The notes under the pieces: generated by a model
Told to the model about the DNA's origin: nothing
The model's input: the letters and a program-made list of their open reading frames with translations, nothing else
Database searches by the model: none
Position numbers and translations under genes: made by a program
DNA from: an uncultured Bacilli bacterium
GTDB taxonomy: Bacteria; Bacillota_I; Bacilli_A; RF39; UBA660
DNA: 7,451 bases
Direction of reading: 5' to 3'
NCBI GenBank assembly: GCA_910584255.1
Contig: CAJTXV010000050.1
Coordinates: forward strand, 1 to 7,451
Part shown: positions 6,795 through 7,451 of the stretch, in pieces
Layout: the number at the start of each line of letters is the position of its first letter
How positions within the stretch are numbered: position 1 is the stretch's first letter

Positions 6795-7264
6795 TTGACA
6801 TTTTCAGAAACAGGCTATTTATATCATATAAAAGATGAAATTTTTGAAATTGTAGATGATGAAAATCTTATGACTAATCATGAACGTGGTAAAAAATGAC
6901 CAACTTATTTCGCTATTAAGGATAAAGATATTTTATGGTTTATACCATTAAGTTCTAAAGTAGATAAATATAAGAAAATAGTTGAAAATTAAAAAGAAAA
7001 ATATGGATTTTATAACACTATATTAATTGAAGATGTTTTTGGTGAAAAGGCAGCAATTTTATTATAGAATGCATTTCCTACATTAGGAAAATATATTGAT
7101 CATGTGCATACTGCTGATGTAAACCTGCAATGGTACCAGAAAAATTAAGTGAAATTATATTATATAATTTTAAAAAATTAATGAAATTAAAACAAAGAGG
7201 CATAAACTTATTCTTTACAGATATAGATAAAATTAAAGAAAAAATGTTAGAAGAAATAGAATAA
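6795..7264 (+). pseudogene. Decayed type III toxin-antitoxin endoribonuclease toxin (ToxN/AbiQ/CptN-like)
   Basis: No intact frame exists, but one frame plus a shift reads as a coherent protein of about 150 residues. It begins near GYLYHIKDEIFE (6813), passes NHERGKK, PTYFAIKDKDILWF and IPLSSKVDKYKK (to about 6980), then GKYIDHVHTAD (to 7118), and after a shift continues KPAMVPEKLSEI to a natural TAA at 7262-7264. The R-P-x-x-(about 10)-W/F-x-(I/V)PLSS-K-x-K pattern recalls ToxN/AbiQ-type RNases, which cleave mRNA and are neutralised by a repeat-containing RNA, often as phage defence. Lesions: TGA at 6897-6899, TAA at 6990-6992, TAG at 7065-7067, and a one-base loss near 7119. No ATG is left at the expected start; ACA stands at 6810-6812. 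Family assignment rests on motif memory, so confidence is moderate; the pseudogene call is firmer. Confidence 0.65.
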
Positions 7265-7364
7265 TGAAATATAAGTCAATTTTAGTTAATTTTTCTTATT
7301 CATTCCGAATGGGATAGTGGAACAATTAGTCGTAAAAGAAAAATAAATAACAAGTTAGTATTTG

Positions 7365-7395
7365 AAAACTTTATCTTAATTGATAGAGTTTTTTT
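7365..7395 (+). terminator. Factor-independent terminator after the toxin remnant
   Basis: AAAACTTTATC (7365-7375) pairs with GATAGAGTTTT (7382-7392) over 11 bp with one G-U pair and a TTAATT loop. Seven consecutive Ts (7389-7395) close it. It would end transcripts of the former toxin gene, and of ppdK if read-through occurs, since no hairpin terminator is visible next to the ppdK stop. Confidence 0.75.
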
Positions 7396-7398
7396 GAT

Positions 7399-7451
7399 TG
7401 TGTTTGACTATGGGGTCAAACAGTAAAACCACCAGCTATGCTGGTGAGAAT
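7399..7451. mobile_element. Paired hairpins resembling a subterminal end of an IS200/IS605-type element
   Basis: Two compact hairpins lie at the window edge. TGTTTGAC (7401-7408) pairs with GTCAAACA (7415-7422) around TATGGG. CACCAGC (7430-7436) pairs with GCTGGTG (7440-7446) around TAT. Short perfect hairpins with tiny loops near an end, without inverted terminal repeats, are how IS200/IS605-family transposases recognise their DNA. TTGAT at 7394-7398, a known kind of target pentamer for this family, lies just outside. No transposase is in the window, so the element would have to continue past 7451, or this is an isolated hairpin repeat. Confidence 0.4.

Noticed and set aside
6795..7264. The toxin-like frame as an intact gene read by stop-codon reassignment or recoding.
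   Set aside because: All three stop types interrupt it and a single-base frameshift is also needed. The neighbouring genes use standard stops and TGG for Trp, so decay is the simpler explanation.
7302..7346. Short frame reading IPNGIVEQLVVKEK before a TAA, looking like the end of a protein.
   Set aside because: Only 14 plausible residues, with a stop shortly upstream in the same frame and no start or ribosome site. It could be a gene fragment but is too short to support.
1..7451. CRISPR array, tRNA, rRNA, riboswitch or T-box.
   Set aside because: No regularly spaced repeats, cloverleaf or conserved leader motifs were found. All 5' leaders are too short for a known riboswitch.

Overview
AT-rich window from a low-GC Gram-positive bacterium that uses the standard genetic code (Trp is TGG, and TGA, TAA and TAG all act as stops). 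The layout, the strong AAAGGAGGTG-like Shine-Dalgarno sites and a pyruvate,phosphate dikinase suggest an anaerobic, probably host-associated member of Bacillota (Bacilli or Erysipelotrichia-like). The sequence alone does not fix the species. All genes lie on the + strand.

Left edge to 3978: a perfect hairpin with a T-rich tail (24-55) precedes two promoter candidates. An operon-like run follows: topA (DNA topoisomerase I), a 256-codon gene I do not recognise, and a Xer-type tyrosine recombinase (probably XerC). The unknown gene and xerC overlap by 8 nt. Many Bacillota have topA-trmFO-xerC(codV), so the unknown gene sits where trmFO is often found. TopA relaxes negative supercoils and XerC-like enzymes resolve chromosome dimers, so the cluster concerns chromosome topology and segregation.

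3979-6703: a long hairpin terminator ends the first unit. A new promoter partly embedded in it drives ppdK, a complete pyruvate,phosphate dikinase that interconverts pyruvate and phosphoenolpyruvate.

6704-7451: about 750 bases without an intact gene. They hold a decayed gene whose conceptual translation resembles the endoribonuclease toxins of type III toxin-antitoxin systems (ToxN/AbiQ/CptN-like). It is broken by three in-frame stops and one single-base frameshift. A convincing terminator follows, then two compact hairpins at the extreme right edge that resemble the subterminal hairpins of IS200/IS605-type elements. The hairpin at the left edge could be the opposite end of a similar element, but it also works as a simple terminator. 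I found no intact new system. The most unusual items are the toxin remnant, the unknown topA-xerC gene and the edge hairpins.
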